A stretch of DNA of 64,000 nt from Candidatus Leptofilum gracile (GCA_016713825.1 JADJOJ010000006.1:186001-250000), one strand, 5' to 3'; shown: positions 40,279 through 49,673, counted from the stretch's first letter. Numbers and translations: made by a program. The notes: a model not told the origin generated them from the sequence alone.

Positions 40279-42507
40279 ATGACACACACTATTGCGTCTG
40301 ACGGCAAGCAGTTCTTTGAGCAGATTAACAAGTACCTTAGTGCTGAAGACCGCATTTGCGTGCAAGAAGCATTCGCGCTCGCTCGCCGGGAACACGGAGA
40401 ACAACGCCGTAAGTCCGGCGAGCTTTTTTTTACGCACCCCCTCACCGTCGCTTACTACATTTCTGAATATTTGCTCGATGCCCCGACGCTCATTGCCGCC
40501 CTGCTGCACGATGTCGCCGAAGATACCCGCGTAACCATTGAAGAAATTGAAGCGCAGTTTGGCAAAGAGGTCGCCACGCTGGTGGATGGCGTTACCAAGC
40601 TGAAAGATGTGACCAAGGGAATTGCCCGCCGGAAAGAGCTATCTAAGCAAGAAATTGAAGACCTGACGCTGCACAAGCTGCTGGCTGCGATGACCAGCGA
40701 TGTGCGCGCCGTCATCATTAAACTGTTCGACCGGCTGCACAACATGCGCACCATCAAAGCCACCCCCCACGGGCGGCAAGTGTACAAAGCCAAAGAGACG
40801 CTGTCGGTTTACGCCCCGCTGGCTAACCGGCTGGGCATTTGGCGGCTTAAAAACGAGCTAGAGTCGCTTTCGTTAGAGGTGCTAGAGCCAGAAGCCCATA
40901 CCATCATCAAGAACCGCCTGACCCAAATTCATGAAGAACAGCAGGAAGAGTACCAGCTGATTAGCGGGCAGATTTTTGACTGCTTGCTGCAAGCAAACCT
41001 CGATGTGCGCCGGGTCTTTTTGGCCCCAGAAAACATTTACAGCGTTTACCAGGATTTACGCGAAAATGGGGCCTCGTTTTATGATGTGGATAAAACAATG
41101 CGGTTGGTGGTGCTGCTAGACGATTGGCAATCTTGCTACCAGGCGCTGGGCTATTTGCACCAGTTGTGGCAGCCCGTGCCCGGCACCATTGATGATTACG
41201 TGGCGGTAGCGCGAGATAACTTGTACCGTTCGCTGCACTCTACCGTTGTGCATACCAATGGCCAGCACCTGAAACTGCGCCTGCGCACCGATGCGATGGA
41301 CAAAGTGTCTGATGTTGGGGTGTTAGCCAAATGGCTATATGCTGAATCACCCATGTGGACTAGCGGCGTGGCTGGGCGCATGGAAGCTTTTCTGGAGAAC
41401 ATTTACGAAAACATCAATATGGAGCCACAAGATCCCACCGCAGGTGTACGCGGCGTGGTGGAAGATGTTTTTCGGCAGCAAATTCGGGTATTTACGCCGC
41501 GTGGTGACGCAGTGGAGTTGGTAAAGGGGGCGACCGCGCTGGATTTTGCCTACGCCATTCATACCGGGTTGGGCAACCAGTGCCATTCGGCGTACGTGAA
41601 TGACATGCTGTATTCGCTGAACCGGCCTCTGCACGATGGCATGAAGGTGCGCATCATGAAGAAGGAGAAGGCGCAGCCGCAGCGGGCCTGGTTAGATGAG
41701 GATTTGGGGTACATCATGACCAATTATGCGCGCAGCCACGCCCGGCGTTGGTTTCGGCGCTTGCCCCAGAAAACGGCCGTCTACCAGGGCCTTAAACTCC
41801 TCCAAGACGAACTCAGCATGTTGGGCCGGCACACTTACCCGCATGAGCAGGTGGCCGCCGACTTTGGCTACGACAATACCCACGACATGTATTACGAACT
41901 GGGCCGGGCTGAATTGCTGCCAACGGCCGTTACCACCAAACTCGTCGAAGAAATGTGGTCCCAAGGCCCAGCACGCCATACCGGCAAAGTTGTCTACTCT
42001 GAAGCGGGCGATCAATTTGTTGTTACCCAGGTCGAAGGGCGCAACATTCGGCTCTGCGGCACCTGCAACCCGCGTCCCCCCGATTCCATCATCGGCTTTT
42101 TGCGCCGGGATGGCGGCGTTACCGTGCACCACCAGCGCTGCCACACGCTGAATCCAGCCAAGCTGTCTGGGCGAAAGCTCATCCTTGGCTGGGGCGAAGC
42201 CGCCCCCCGCGAAGTGCGCCAGATTAAGCTGCAAGTGAAAGTTTACGACCGCCCCGGTCTGCTTTTTGAGATCACCCAGTTGATGAACGATGAAGGCATC
42301 AACATCTCCTACATCCACACCCCAGAGCCAGGTGCCCCCAATGAGGTACACATTCACCTGGAAATAGAAGTGCTGCGCCCGCGCCAGCTAGTGCGCATTC
42401 TGCACCAGATTCGAGCCTTAGCCAATGTCTTTTTTGTAGAGATGGTGGATTCGTTTTTTGTGCCGGAACCGCTGCTGCCAGCCGATTCTTTTTACCGCCC
42501 CGAATAA
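40279..42507 (+). CDS. RelA/SpoT-family (p)ppGpp enzyme with degenerate synthetase
   Basis: A 742-residue protein with the full long-Rel layout: HD hydrolase (about 50-180), synthetase-like (about 245-360), TGS (about 395-455) and C-terminal ACT (about 650-725). The hydrolase keeps FTHPLTVAYYISEYLL, LLHDVAEDTRVT and KLFDRLHNMRTI. In the synthetase the usual D..A.R core is VDKTMRLVVLL. The usual EVQIRT motif is LKLRLRT, losing the catalytic Glu and Gln. The TGS (VFTPRGDAVELVKGATALDF) and ACT parts look normal. It probably hydrolyses (p)ppGpp and synthesises little or none. Confidence 0.9.
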   Translation: MTHTIASDGKQFFEQINKYLSAEDRICVQEAFALARREHGEQRRKSGELFFTHPLTVAYYISEYLLDAPTLIAALLHDVAEDTRVTIEEIEAQFGKEVATLVDGVTKLKDVTKGIARRKELSKQEIEDLTLHKLLAAMTSDVRAVIIKLFDRLHNMRTIKATPHGRQVYKAKETLSVYAPLANRLGIWRLKNELESLSLEVLEPEAHTIIKNRLTQIHEEQQEEYQLISGQIFDCLLQANLDVRRVFLAPENIYSVYQDLRENGASFYDVDKTMRLVVLLDDWQSCYQALGYLHQLWQPVPGTIDDYVAVARDNLYRSLHSTVVHTNGQHLKLRLRTDAMDKVSDVGVLAKWLYAESPMWTSGVAGRMEAFLENIYENINMEPQDPTAGVRGVVEDVFRQQIRVFTPRGDAVELVKGATALDFAYAIHTGLGNQCHSAYVNDMLYSLNRPLHDGMKVRIMKKEKAQPQRAWLDEDLGYIMTNYARSHARRWFRRLPQKTAVYQGLKLLQDELSMLGRHTYPHEQVAADFGYDNTHDMYYELGRAELLPTAVTTKLVEEMWSQGPARHTGKVVYSEAGDQFVVTQVEGRNIRLCGTCNPRPPDSIIGFLRRDGGVTVHHQRCHTLNPAKLSGRKLILGWGEAAPREVRQIKLQVKVYDRPGLLFEITQLMNDEGINISYIHTPEPGAPNEVHIHLEIEVLRPRQLVRILHQIRALANVFFVEMVDSFFVPEPLLPADSFYRPE

Positions 42508-42517
42508 TTTAGGCCTA

Positions 42518-42545
42518 TGTCATACCCGCGAAAGCGGGCAGGACA
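42518..42545. repeat. Short palindromic repeat after rel (GTCATACCCGCGAAAGCGGG type)
   Basis: A degenerate version of the hairpin at 3269-3299, between the convergent rel and S9 peptidase genes. It could act as a shared transcript end. Confidence 0.6.
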
Positions 42546-42560
42546 CAAATCATTGCAGGG

Positions 42561-44495
42561 CTAAAGATTTTCGATTTCGACCGGTTTTACAGGATCTGCC
42601 AGCGCAAAGGTGAAGATTTTGCCGTAAAAATAGAGCTCGCCATCCAGGGTGCGCTTGATATTCTCTGCGCTGCGAAAGCCGTGCTGCTCGCCGGGGAAGG
42701 CGACGTAGGCCACGGGAATGCCTTTGGCTTTGACTGCTTCAAACATTTTTTCTGCCTGGTTGGGGGGCACTACCTTATCTTCAAGCCCTTGGAATAGAAT
42801 AAGTGGGCAGTTGATCTGGTTGGTGTAGTGGATGGGGGAGCGTTCTTCGTACAGCGCTTTGGCCTCTGGGTAGGGGCCAATCATGCTGTCCAGATAGCGC
42901 GATTCAAATTTGTGGGTTTCCAGGGCCAGCGCTTCCAGGTCGCTGACGCCAAAGTAGCTGGCTCCAGCGCTGAACGTATCGTAAAAGGTGAGGGCGCAGA
43001 GCGTGGTGTAGCCCCCGGCGCTGCCGCCGCGAATGGACAGCCGGTGGCCATCGGCCAGACCCTGGCGCACCAGGTATTTGGCCCCGTTGAGGCAATCTTG
43101 CACGTCTACAATGCCCCATTGCCCGTTGAGCCGCTGCCGGTAGGAACGGCCGTATCCCGTACTCCCCCCATAATTCACATCCAACACAGCAAAGCCCCGG
43201 CTGGTCCAATATTGCGTGCCCAGGTTTAGCGTGGTTTGCGTGGCGCTGGTGGGGCCACCGTGGCTGATCACCAGCAGCGGGGGCGCTTCCCCCTTTGGCG
43301 CAGCAAAATCCCGGTTTTGCGGGGCGTAGTAGATGGCGTGGGCTGTCAGCCCGTTTTCGGTGGGGAATTCAATCGATTCCGGCACCGATAGGTAGGCGGT
43401 GTCCACCGTCAGATCGGTGGATTGGCGCAGAATTTGGGCGTCGTTGGTTTGCAAGTTGAGCCGCACAATGGCGTTGGGGCGGGTAGCGGAGCCGCCGATG
43501 AAGTAGGCAAACCCATTGCGCACCCGCAGGTCTGCCACAGAACTGTATGGCGTGTCGAGGGGGGTCAGGCTGTTCGCCTCGGTGTTTAGCCGCGCCAGGT
43601 GCCAGATGCCGTTTTGGGTGTAGGTGCAGATGAGGCTGTCTTCCCGCTCAAAACCGTAGGTGGACATGCCAAACACCCATTGGGGACGGCCGAATTCAGC
43701 CGCCATCGGGTAAACAGGCTGGGCTGTGCCGTTGCGCCAGCGGTACAAATTCCACCAGTTGGTGCGGTCAGACACAAAATAGAGTTCGCCATTGGGCGAC
43801 CATTCCGGCTGGAAGATCGATTCGTCGCTGCCGCCTGCAATTTTGGTGAGATTGCTCAGGCTGGTGCCTGCTTCATCCAAATCGGCCAGCCACAGTTCGG
43901 TGCCGTCCCAGGGCATGTTGGGGTGGTTCCAGCAAATCCAGGCCAGCTGACGGCCGTTTGGGCTTAAACGGGGCGAGGCGTAAAAGCTGCGGCCACTGGC
44001 CAGCACGGTGCCCGCTTCGTTGTGGCTGTCCAGGTTTAGGCTTACCAGGCTGTTGCCCGGCTCCACCCCTGGCTGGCTGTGATCTTCCCGAATGCAAAAG
44101 AGGCGGCCCCGGCTGGCATCGACAAAGCCATCGGCAAAGCGCAAAGGTTCGCTGGTGGTGAGTGGCTCGGGCTCGCTGAACGGATATTGCACGTATAGCC
44201 GCTGGTCTACAAAGTTGGTGAAGTAGATGACGTCGTCGTGGACGGCATAGCTGCCGCCACCGTACTCGTGGACGCGGGTGCGTACGTTGAACCCGGCGGC
44301 CGACAGCTCTTCGTAGCCACTATCTGGCGACCATTTTACCAGGGCATTACGGCCGTTTTCAGACGGCCGTCCTTCGGTCCAGTAAACGGCATCGCCATCG
44401 ACAACCAACTGGCCTAGACCTATCGAGCCCACAACGATCAGATCAGAGCTGATGGGCGATTTCCAGGAACCGTATGGGGCAATCTTTTTACTCAT
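42561..44495 (-). CDS. S9-family prolyl oligopeptidase-like serine peptidase
   Basis: About 644 residues from the ATG at 44495. The N-terminal 390 residues form a beta-propeller with TolB-like repeats (FASP-type strands such as QPEWSPNGELYFVSDRTNWW). The C-terminal alpha/beta hydrolase has LLVISHGGPTSATQT, the nucleophile in IRGGSAGGYTTLCAL, Asp in FQGLEDKVVPPNQ and His in FPGEQHGFR. This is the acylaminoacyl-peptidase/DPP-like arrangement. No signal peptide is seen, so it is likely cytoplasmic. An in-frame extension to 44681 enters the MITE copy and was not used. Confidence 0.93.
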   Translation of the reverse strand: MSKKIAPYGSWKSPISSDLIVVGSIGLGQLVVDGDAVYWTEGRPSENGRNALVKWSPDSGYEELSAAGFNVRTRVHEYGGGSYAVHDDVIYFTNFVDQRLYVQYPFSEPEPLTTSEPLRFADGFVDASRGRLFCIREDHSQPGVEPGNSLVSLNLDSHNEAGTVLASGRSFYASPRLSPNGRQLAWICWNHPNMPWDGTELWLADLDEAGTSLSNLTKIAGGSDESIFQPEWSPNGELYFVSDRTNWWNLYRWRNGTAQPVYPMAAEFGRPQWVFGMSTYGFEREDSLICTYTQNGIWHLARLNTEANSLTPLDTPYSSVADLRVRNGFAYFIGGSATRPNAIVRLNLQTNDAQILRQSTDLTVDTAYLSVPESIEFPTENGLTAHAIYYAPQNRDFAAPKGEAPPLLVISHGGPTSATQTTLNLGTQYWTSRGFAVLDVNYGGSTGYGRSYRQRLNGQWGIVDVQDCLNGAKYLVRQGLADGHRLSIRGGSAGGYTTLCALTFYDTFSAGASYFGVSDLEALALETHKFESRYLDSMIGPYPEAKALYEERSPIHYTNQINCPLILFQGLEDKVVPPNQAEKMFEAVKAKGIPVAYVAFPGEQHGFRSAENIKRTLDGELYFYGKIFTFALADPVKPVEIENL

Positions 44496-44562
44496 GAACA
44501 AATGATAATCGGCAAAGGACAAAACGCCAACAATTGTATGTCTGGCCTTACATAATGAAGAT

Positions 44563-44685
44563 CTGATTGACCGACAAAACTTATTGACCGCGGAGAACGC
44601 GGAGAGCGCAGAGAAAAATGAAGGAGAAATCTCTGCGTCCTTGGCGTCCTTTGCGGTAGAAATCTGAGATTTTTCCGTCAATCAG
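44563..44685. mobile_element. MITE-like element, copy 1, 123 bp
   Basis: Ends are CTGATTGACCGACAAA and, inverted, CTGATTGACGGAAAAA, matching the IS4-family element at 20760. Flanks TAATGAAGAT and CAGTGAAGAG agree in 7 of 10 positions, a decayed 10-bp target duplication. The interior (GCGGAGAACGCGGAGAGCGC ... GCGTCCTTTGCGGTAG) has no coding potential. It is close to the inverse of 50669-50792. Confidence 0.85.
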
Positions 44686-44711
44686 CAGTGAAGAGGTAAA
44701 AAGTGTGGTTT

Positions 44712-45422
44712 TTACCCTACCAGCCAGGCACACAAACCCAGCAGCGCCAGGTAAGTGAGGCTGGCCAGCAGCGACGGCCGTTTCGTTAAATACCAAATGC
44801 GCGGCGGCAAAAAAAGCAAAAGCAGCAGCCCAAACGCTCCAATCGTGCCCAGCCAGCCGCTGAAAAATTGGGTAGATTGCAGAACGGCCGTTCCCAACAC
44901 CACCATCCCGTTCACCCCCAGCAAGCCCAGCAGCGCCAGCCCCGCATAGTTGCGCGACGCTTCCTCAATGGTCACCCGCACCGAGGCGCTGAGCACCAGC
45001 ACGTAAAACAGCGACGCCCCAATCCATGCCCCCGGCCCGTACACAAAAAAGGCCGACGATTCCCCCGCGCCCAAAATCCGGTCATCCACCACAAAGATCG
45101 ATTCCCAGTAGCCAAACTGCTGCAAAAACAGCACCGCCAGCGCCAGGGCAAAAAAGATGGCCAGCAGGCGCATCGTTACCGTTTGCGTCAGCCAGGCGGG
45201 CAGGCGAGAGACCCTGTCGGCGTCGGCGCTTGGCTCCAGTTTGCGGATGAGGTAAACGGCCGTACAGTACAGCCCAAACGCCACCCCCAAAATCAGCACG
45301 TTGAGGGTGGCCGGTTCAGCAAACAGCCCGGCCAGGGTTGGCAGCAGCAAAAGTGCCGCCGCCGCACCCGCCGCGTCCGCCAAAATGGGTAAAATCGTTA
45401 AAAATCGTTGGTTTTGTCTCAC
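44712..45422 (-). CDS. Predicted multi-pass membrane protein of unknown function
   Basis: A 236-residue protein with about seven hydrophobic helices (for instance LADAAGAAAALLLLPTLAGL, LNVLILGVAFGLYCTAVYLI, LLAIFFALALAVLFLQQFGY, LALLGLLGVNGMVVLGTAVL). No motif was recognised. It stands alone between the S9 peptidase and the zinc-ribbon proteins, on the opposite strand from the latter. It contains several ACGGCCGT sites, so it is probably native. Confidence 0.8.
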   Translation of the reverse strand: MRQNQRFLTILPILADAAGAAAALLLLPTLAGLFAEPATLNVLILGVAFGLYCTAVYLIRKLEPSADADRVSRLPAWLTQTVTMRLLAIFFALALAVLFLQQFGYWESIFVVDDRILGAGESSAFFVYGPGAWIGASLFYVLVLSASVRVTIEEASRNYAGLALLGLLGVNGMVVLGTAVLQSTQFFSGWLGTIGAFGLLLLLFLPPRIWYLTKRPSLLASLTYLALLGLCAWLVG

Positions 45423-45566
45423 AAATCACGCTCACTTTGGCCTGATCTTAACAGAATCTTATCTAAAACCTACTCCTGTTTTAGAAGTTCAACTTTTTGA
45501 AAAAGTTGAACTTCTCCGGCCAATAGTCTAATCTTAACGGGGCAACGGCAACAGGTGTGCAGCCAT

Positions 45567-45635
45567 GATTAAAAATCTGCGAAATCTGTTGATTAAGCGT
45601 TTTGAAAACTTCTTTCCAATCACTTAAAATCTGTG
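45567..45635. repeat. Dispersed intergenic repeat
   Basis: ATCTGCGAAATCTGTTGATT, then TTTTGAAAACTTCTTTCCAA and TCACT match 4968-5012 in the same order. It lies in the leader of the zinc-ribbon gene at 45657. Confidence 0.6.
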
Positions 45636-45656
45636 GCAAAATCTCAAAGGTAACCC

Positions 45657-46973
45657 ATGAGTGACACGTTTCCACCCCAAGGCTATGTTCAAACAAAATC
45701 GGCCGTTTCTGGCATTGAGGTGTACCGCCCCCTAAAACCAGAAGAGCTGGAAGCCGCCCGCCCTGTGGTGGACTTTCGCTGCCCCAATTGCGACGGCGCC
45801 ACCGGCTACAGCACCGACGACGGCGGCCTTACCTGCACCTTTTGTGGCTACCACGAAGCGCCAGAAGTGGAAATTGTGGGCAAAGGGGCGCAAGAGTTCG
45901 AGTTTACGGTGGAAACCGTTGAGCGGGCCACCAACGGCTGGGGGCAGGAGCGCAAAGAGCTGGTTTGCAACAGCTGCGCCGCCCACACCACGCTCTCCAC
46001 GGAGATGCTCAGCCACACCTGCCCGTTTTGCGGCTCCAACGCGGTGGTGCAAAGCCGCGCCCCGCAAGATGTGCTGCGCCCGCGTTTTTTGGTGCCGTTT
46101 GTGACCACCACCGAAAATTGCCGCCAAATTACGGCCGAATTCCTGCAAAATAGCTGGATGCTGCCCAACAACCTGCAAAACCTGGCCCGCAGCACCGAAT
46201 ACACCCCCATCTACATTCCCTTCTGGACGTTTGACGCCCGCACCACAGCCAGCTGGCGCGCCGAAGTGTACAACACCGACGCCAGCCGCCGCCGCCACGC
46301 CGCGCCAAATTGGAAATGGGAACGGCCGTTCCTCCTAAAACTGGGCGACCGCGAAGGTAAACAGTGGGATTGGGAATCCGGGGCCGTTAGCCTGTTCACC
46401 GACGACATGCTCGTGAGCGGCAGCGGCCAAATTAGCCTGACGCTGCTCAAGCAGCTGCGCGGCTACCGCCTGAGCGAACTCGTCCCCTACGACCCTACCT
46501 TTCTGGCGGGTCTCTCTGCCCAGGCGTACGATGTGGATTTGGAATCCGCCTGGGCCTCTGCCCGGCGCTCCATGCGCGCCAAAACCAAAGAAGCGTGCCT
46601 GGAACAGGCCAGCACCCGCACCACGCGCAACTTCAGCATGAACATGGATTTCAGCGATGAGAGCTGGCGCTACATTTTGCTGCCAATTTACCTGGCCACC
46701 TACCGCTACGGCGACAAGGTGTTCCAGGTGCTCATTAACGGCCAAACCGGCACCATCGCCGGGCAGCGGCCGGTGGATTGGCGCAAAGTGGCCCAATACC
46801 TGGGGCTGGCTTTTCTGCCTGGGCTGCTGCTGGCCATCATCGCTGCCGTGCTGCTGGCCAACAATCTGGATGTTGGTGGTTTCATCATGATGGTGGCCGG
46901 TATTGGCCTGATTGCCTGGATTGTTTTTGCAGTCACCACGTTGAGCAAGGCCGGGAAAATGGCAGAGGCGTAG
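45657..46973 (+). CDS. Zinc-ribbon protein with C-terminal membrane helices
   Basis: A 438-residue protein. Two CxxC...CxxC ribbons are at the N-terminus: FRCPNCDGATGYS with LTCTFCGYHE, and LVCNSCAAHTT with HTCPFCGSNAV. A large middle domain (about 140-355) contains YTPIYIPFWTFDARTTASWR, a YxxPxW-like block, and YILLPIYLATYRYGDKVFQV near its end. Two hydrophobic helices (about 378-428) anchor it. The function is unknown; proteins of this type resemble membrane-tethered ribbon proteins. It is 43 bp from a paralog with the same order of parts. Confidence 0.8.
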   Translation: MSDTFPPQGYVQTKSAVSGIEVYRPLKPEELEAARPVVDFRCPNCDGATGYSTDDGGLTCTFCGYHEAPEVEIVGKGAQEFEFTVETVERATNGWGQERKELVCNSCAAHTTLSTEMLSHTCPFCGSNAVVQSRAPQDVLRPRFLVPFVTTTENCRQITAEFLQNSWMLPNNLQNLARSTEYTPIYIPFWTFDARTTASWRAEVYNTDASRRRHAAPNWKWERPFLLKLGDREGKQWDWESGAVSLFTDDMLVSGSGQISLTLLKQLRGYRLSELVPYDPTFLAGLSAQAYDVDLESAWASARRSMRAKTKEACLEQASTRTTRNFSMNMDFSDESWRYILLPIYLATYRYGDKVFQVLINGQTGTIAGQRPVDWRKVAQYLGLAFLPGLLLAIIAAVLLANNLDVGGFIMMVAGIGLIAWIVFAVTTLSKAGKMAEA

Positions 46974-47016
46974 CAAATGGTTAATGGTTAATTTTTAATG
47001 GTAAATGGTTAAGTAG

Positions 47017-48120
47017 ATGTCTGAGACAAGCCAGATAGAAAACGAAAAATGGATAGCGGCCTGGGGGGCGGATTGGGTGCTGGAGGGGTGTGCCAGCTGC
47101 AACGGCGTTTTTGTGCTGCCGCCAGAGAAGGTGAGCCAGCGCTGCCCGGTTTGCGGGCAGGCGGCCCTGGCCCAAATGAACCCCGACGATGATCGCCCCA
47201 TCCACACCCAGCCGCCGGAGCTGCTGCTGCCGTTCCGTGCCGCCCGGGAGCAGCTTCAGCAGAACGTGACTCAATTTGCCAAAAGCGTCTGGCTGGCCCC
47301 AGCGGATTTGCAGCCCGCCACGCTGCTGGGCCGCTTGCAGCCCGTCTACCTGCCGATGTGGCTGGTGGATGTGCAGGTGCAGGGGGAGTGGCAGGCGGAA
47401 ATGGGCTTCGATTATGAGATTGTGAGCCATCGGGAGCAGTATAAAAACAGCGGCTGGCAGACGGAGCGGGTGAAGGAAGGCCGGGTGCGCTGGGAGCCGC
47501 GCCTGGGGCGGCTGAACCGTGCCTACAACAACCAAATGGCTCCGGCGCTGGAGCAGCAGGCGGAGGTGGAGCGTAAAATCGGCCGTTTTCAAACCCAAGA
47601 TCAACAACCATGCCAGCCAACCGATTTAGCGGGGGCCATTGTCCATTTGCCGAACCGCTCGCCGGAGGATGCGTGGAATGAGGCGGTTTTGGGGCTGCAA
47701 ACGGCCGTTGCCCAAGAGTGCCGCCAGGCCAGCGAAGCCAACCACGCCCGCGGCTTCAAATGGTCGCCCAGCTTTGCCAACCAGCATTGGACCCAACTGC
47801 TGCTGCCGCTCTACACCAGCTACTATCTGGACGATGACAACCAGGCGCAGATGCTGCTGCTGCACGGGCAAACTGGCCAACTGCACGGCGTCCGGCGGGC
47901 TTCGCTAAAGCGGGCGCGGCGCGTGGCGGGCATGGTGGCGACCGTGGCGGCCGTTTTCCTGCTGATCACCCTGCTGTTGGTGGGGCTGGGTCTGACGGTG
48001 GCCGAAGAAGCGCTGGCCTGGGCGGGCGTGGCGGGGGTGTTGGCGGTGGGTGTGGGGGGAACGGCCGTCCTCCCCCTGCTTTATGCCTGGTACGTCAACA
48101 ACGCGCAAGCCGCAAAGTAA
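47017..48120 (+). CDS. Zinc-ribbon membrane protein, paralog of 45657-46973
   Basis: A 367-residue protein with a single ribbon (LEGCASCNGVFVL ... RCPVCGQAAL). It is followed by the same domain core (LQPVYLPMWLVDVQVQGEWQ, then QLLLPLYTSYYLDDDNQAQM) and two C-terminal hydrophobic helices. Spacing and order match the upstream protein, so the pair probably arose by duplication and may form a complex. The leader 46975-47015 is a run of TTAATGG-like heptamers. Confidence 0.8.
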   Translation: MSETSQIENEKWIAAWGADWVLEGCASCNGVFVLPPEKVSQRCPVCGQAALAQMNPDDDRPIHTQPPELLLPFRAAREQLQQNVTQFAKSVWLAPADLQPATLLGRLQPVYLPMWLVDVQVQGEWQAEMGFDYEIVSHREQYKNSGWQTERVKEGRVRWEPRLGRLNRAYNNQMAPALEQQAEVERKIGRFQTQDQQPCQPTDLAGAIVHLPNRSPEDAWNEAVLGLQTAVAQECRQASEANHARGFKWSPSFANQHWTQLLLPLYTSYYLDDDNQAQMLLLHGQTGQLHGVRRASLKRARRVAGMVATVAAVFLLITLLLVGLGLTVAEEALAWAGVAGVLAVGVGGTAVLPLLYAWYVNNAQAAK

Positions 48121-48144
48121 TGCCCACGCCACCAGGCCCGCAAT

Positions 48145-49026
48145 CTACACAGCCCCTGGCGCTTGGATAAAGCGCCAGGTTGTTTGCATCAACGCTTCGA
48201 TAGCTTCCCAATCATGCGTGTAAGCAGAAGATTCAACAATGTGCGTCGGATCGTCGTAATAGGTGCCGCTTGTTTGGGCCACTTCTGGCGATAGCGCCAA
48301 ATACGTGTAGGTTTTGGCCATTTCGGCGGGCGAGATGGAAAACTGGCTTTTGAAACGATACATTTTGCGCAGCAGGGAAGGCATGTTGGGGTATCGTTCA
48401 TCCACGTCGATTTGCACATTGGTCACGCGAATTGCATTGGCGGTAACGGCCGTTTCTGCCAACATCTTCGCCAACCAATAGGTATACATCACCTGCGCCT
48501 GCTTCGATTGATAATACGCTTTTTGCACGCTAAATTTTCGTTCCCGAAACTCTGGATCAACCAAATTTACCTTGAGGAATGGGTAAGCAATCAGCCCTTT
48601 AGACGAAATGGTGAGGATGCGCCCCTGCTCGCTTTGTTTCAGCGCGTCTAGCAGTAAATTTGTGAGCAAAACCGGGCCAACGTGATTGGTGGCCCACACC
48701 TTTTCTACCCCTTCATCCGTAAATTCAATCTGCTTTTGGCGAATGTCGAAGAGAGCTGCATTTTGAATTAGCACGTCTAGCTGTGCGTAACGGGCCAAAA
48801 ACGCCTGGGCAAAGGTGCGAATCGACGATTGGCGCGACATGTCTACCACCATCAGCTCTACAGCGCTGCTGTTGGCCTGCTGGCGAATGTCGGCCAGGGC
48901 CGCTTCGCCGCGCTGCTGGCTGCGGCAGGCAATAATTACCTTGTGCCCCTGTTGGGCAATTTGCACGGCGGCAGCTTTGCCAATGCCGGAATTGCCGCCA
49001 GTGATGACTACAATTTTTTGTTTCAT
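48145..49026 (-). CDS. Short-chain dehydrogenase/reductase
   Basis: A 293-residue SDR with VVITGGNSGIGKAAAVQIAQ, ACRSQQRGEAALADI, LIQNAALFDIRQK and the catalytic YYQSKQAQVMYTYWLAKML. It is of the same WWOX-like group as the SDRs at 5042 and 7054. Its ATG overlaps the stop of the upstream TetR gene (ATGA), so the two are co-expressed. The substrate is unknown. Confidence 0.88.
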   Translation of the reverse strand: MKQKIVVITGGNSGIGKAAAVQIAQQGHKVIIACRSQQRGEAALADIRQQANSSAVELMVVDMSRQSSIRTFAQAFLARYAQLDVLIQNAALFDIRQKQIEFTDEGVEKVWATNHVGPVLLTNLLLDALKQSEQGRILTISSKGLIAYPFLKVNLVDPEFRERKFSVQKAYYQSKQAQVMYTYWLAKMLAETAVTANAIRVTNVQIDVDERYPNMPSLLRKMYRFKSQFSISPAEMAKTYTYLALSPEVAQTSGTYYDDPTHIVESSAYTHDWEAIEALMQTTWRFIQAPGAV

Positions 49027-49673
49027 GTTGGTTCCTTTGCGCCCAAGCCAGACGCTAAAATATGCAATGCCTGGTTAAATAAGTGGGCTGCTTCTGGTGT
49101 TTCAAAAAGAGAACGGCCGTTGGCACCCCCATCCCCCTGCTGCAAACGGTGAATTAGATAGCTGCCCAGCTCGTTAAAAATGACGTTGAAAAAGAATGCC
49201 GCCAAATCGGGGTCTAGCGTCGCGTCGATATCGCCATGCGCCTGGCCCTGTTCCACCAACTGCCGAAAAAAAGAGGTGCTGCCCGCTTTGGCCAATGCCT
49301 GCATTTCCTTGGGCAAGGTGCCGCTGCGCACGGCTCTGTATGCAATTTGGCTCAGCTGCGGCCGTTCCAATTCAAATACAATCCCTGCCTGGCTCAACCA
49401 GCGAATGTAGGCAAATGTCCCCATTTGGGGGTCTGGCGGATTGTCTTTTAGAAACTGCGCCTTGGCTTCTGCGCCTAGTGCAAGCAAATAAGCGTGCAAA
49501 TCCTCTTTGTTTTCAAAATATTGGTAAAAGCTGCCTTTGGCAATGCCCGCCCGGGCCACAATGCGCGAGATTGAGGCCTGGTCGAAATCATTCTCGGCAA
49601 ACTCGGCCAGGGCCAGTTCAATAATGTGCTGCCGCTTTGCTTCGGGTAAATTAAAAAAGGTTGCTTTAGGCAT
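49023..49673 (-). CDS. TetR-family transcriptional regulator
   Basis: A 216-residue regulator: KRQHIIELALAEFAENDFDQ and ASISRIVARAGIAKGSFYQY form the HTH, followed by a helical ligand domain. The start at 49673 (MPKATFFNLP) is preferred; a longer frame to 49727 would encode the operator region. It is translationally coupled to the SDR gene, with the candidate operator just upstream. It probably represses the SDR until a ligand binds. Confidence 0.92.
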   Translation of the reverse strand: MPKATFFNLPEAKRQHIIELALAEFAENDFDQASISRIVARAGIAKGSFYQYFENKEDLHAYLLALGAEAKAQFLKDNPPDPQMGTFAYIRWLSQAGIVFELERPQLSQIAYRAVRSGTLPKEMQALAKAGSTSFFRQLVEQGQAHGDIDATLDPDLAAFFFNVIFNELGSYLIHRLQQGDGGANGRSLFETPEAAHLFNQALHILASGLGAKEPT

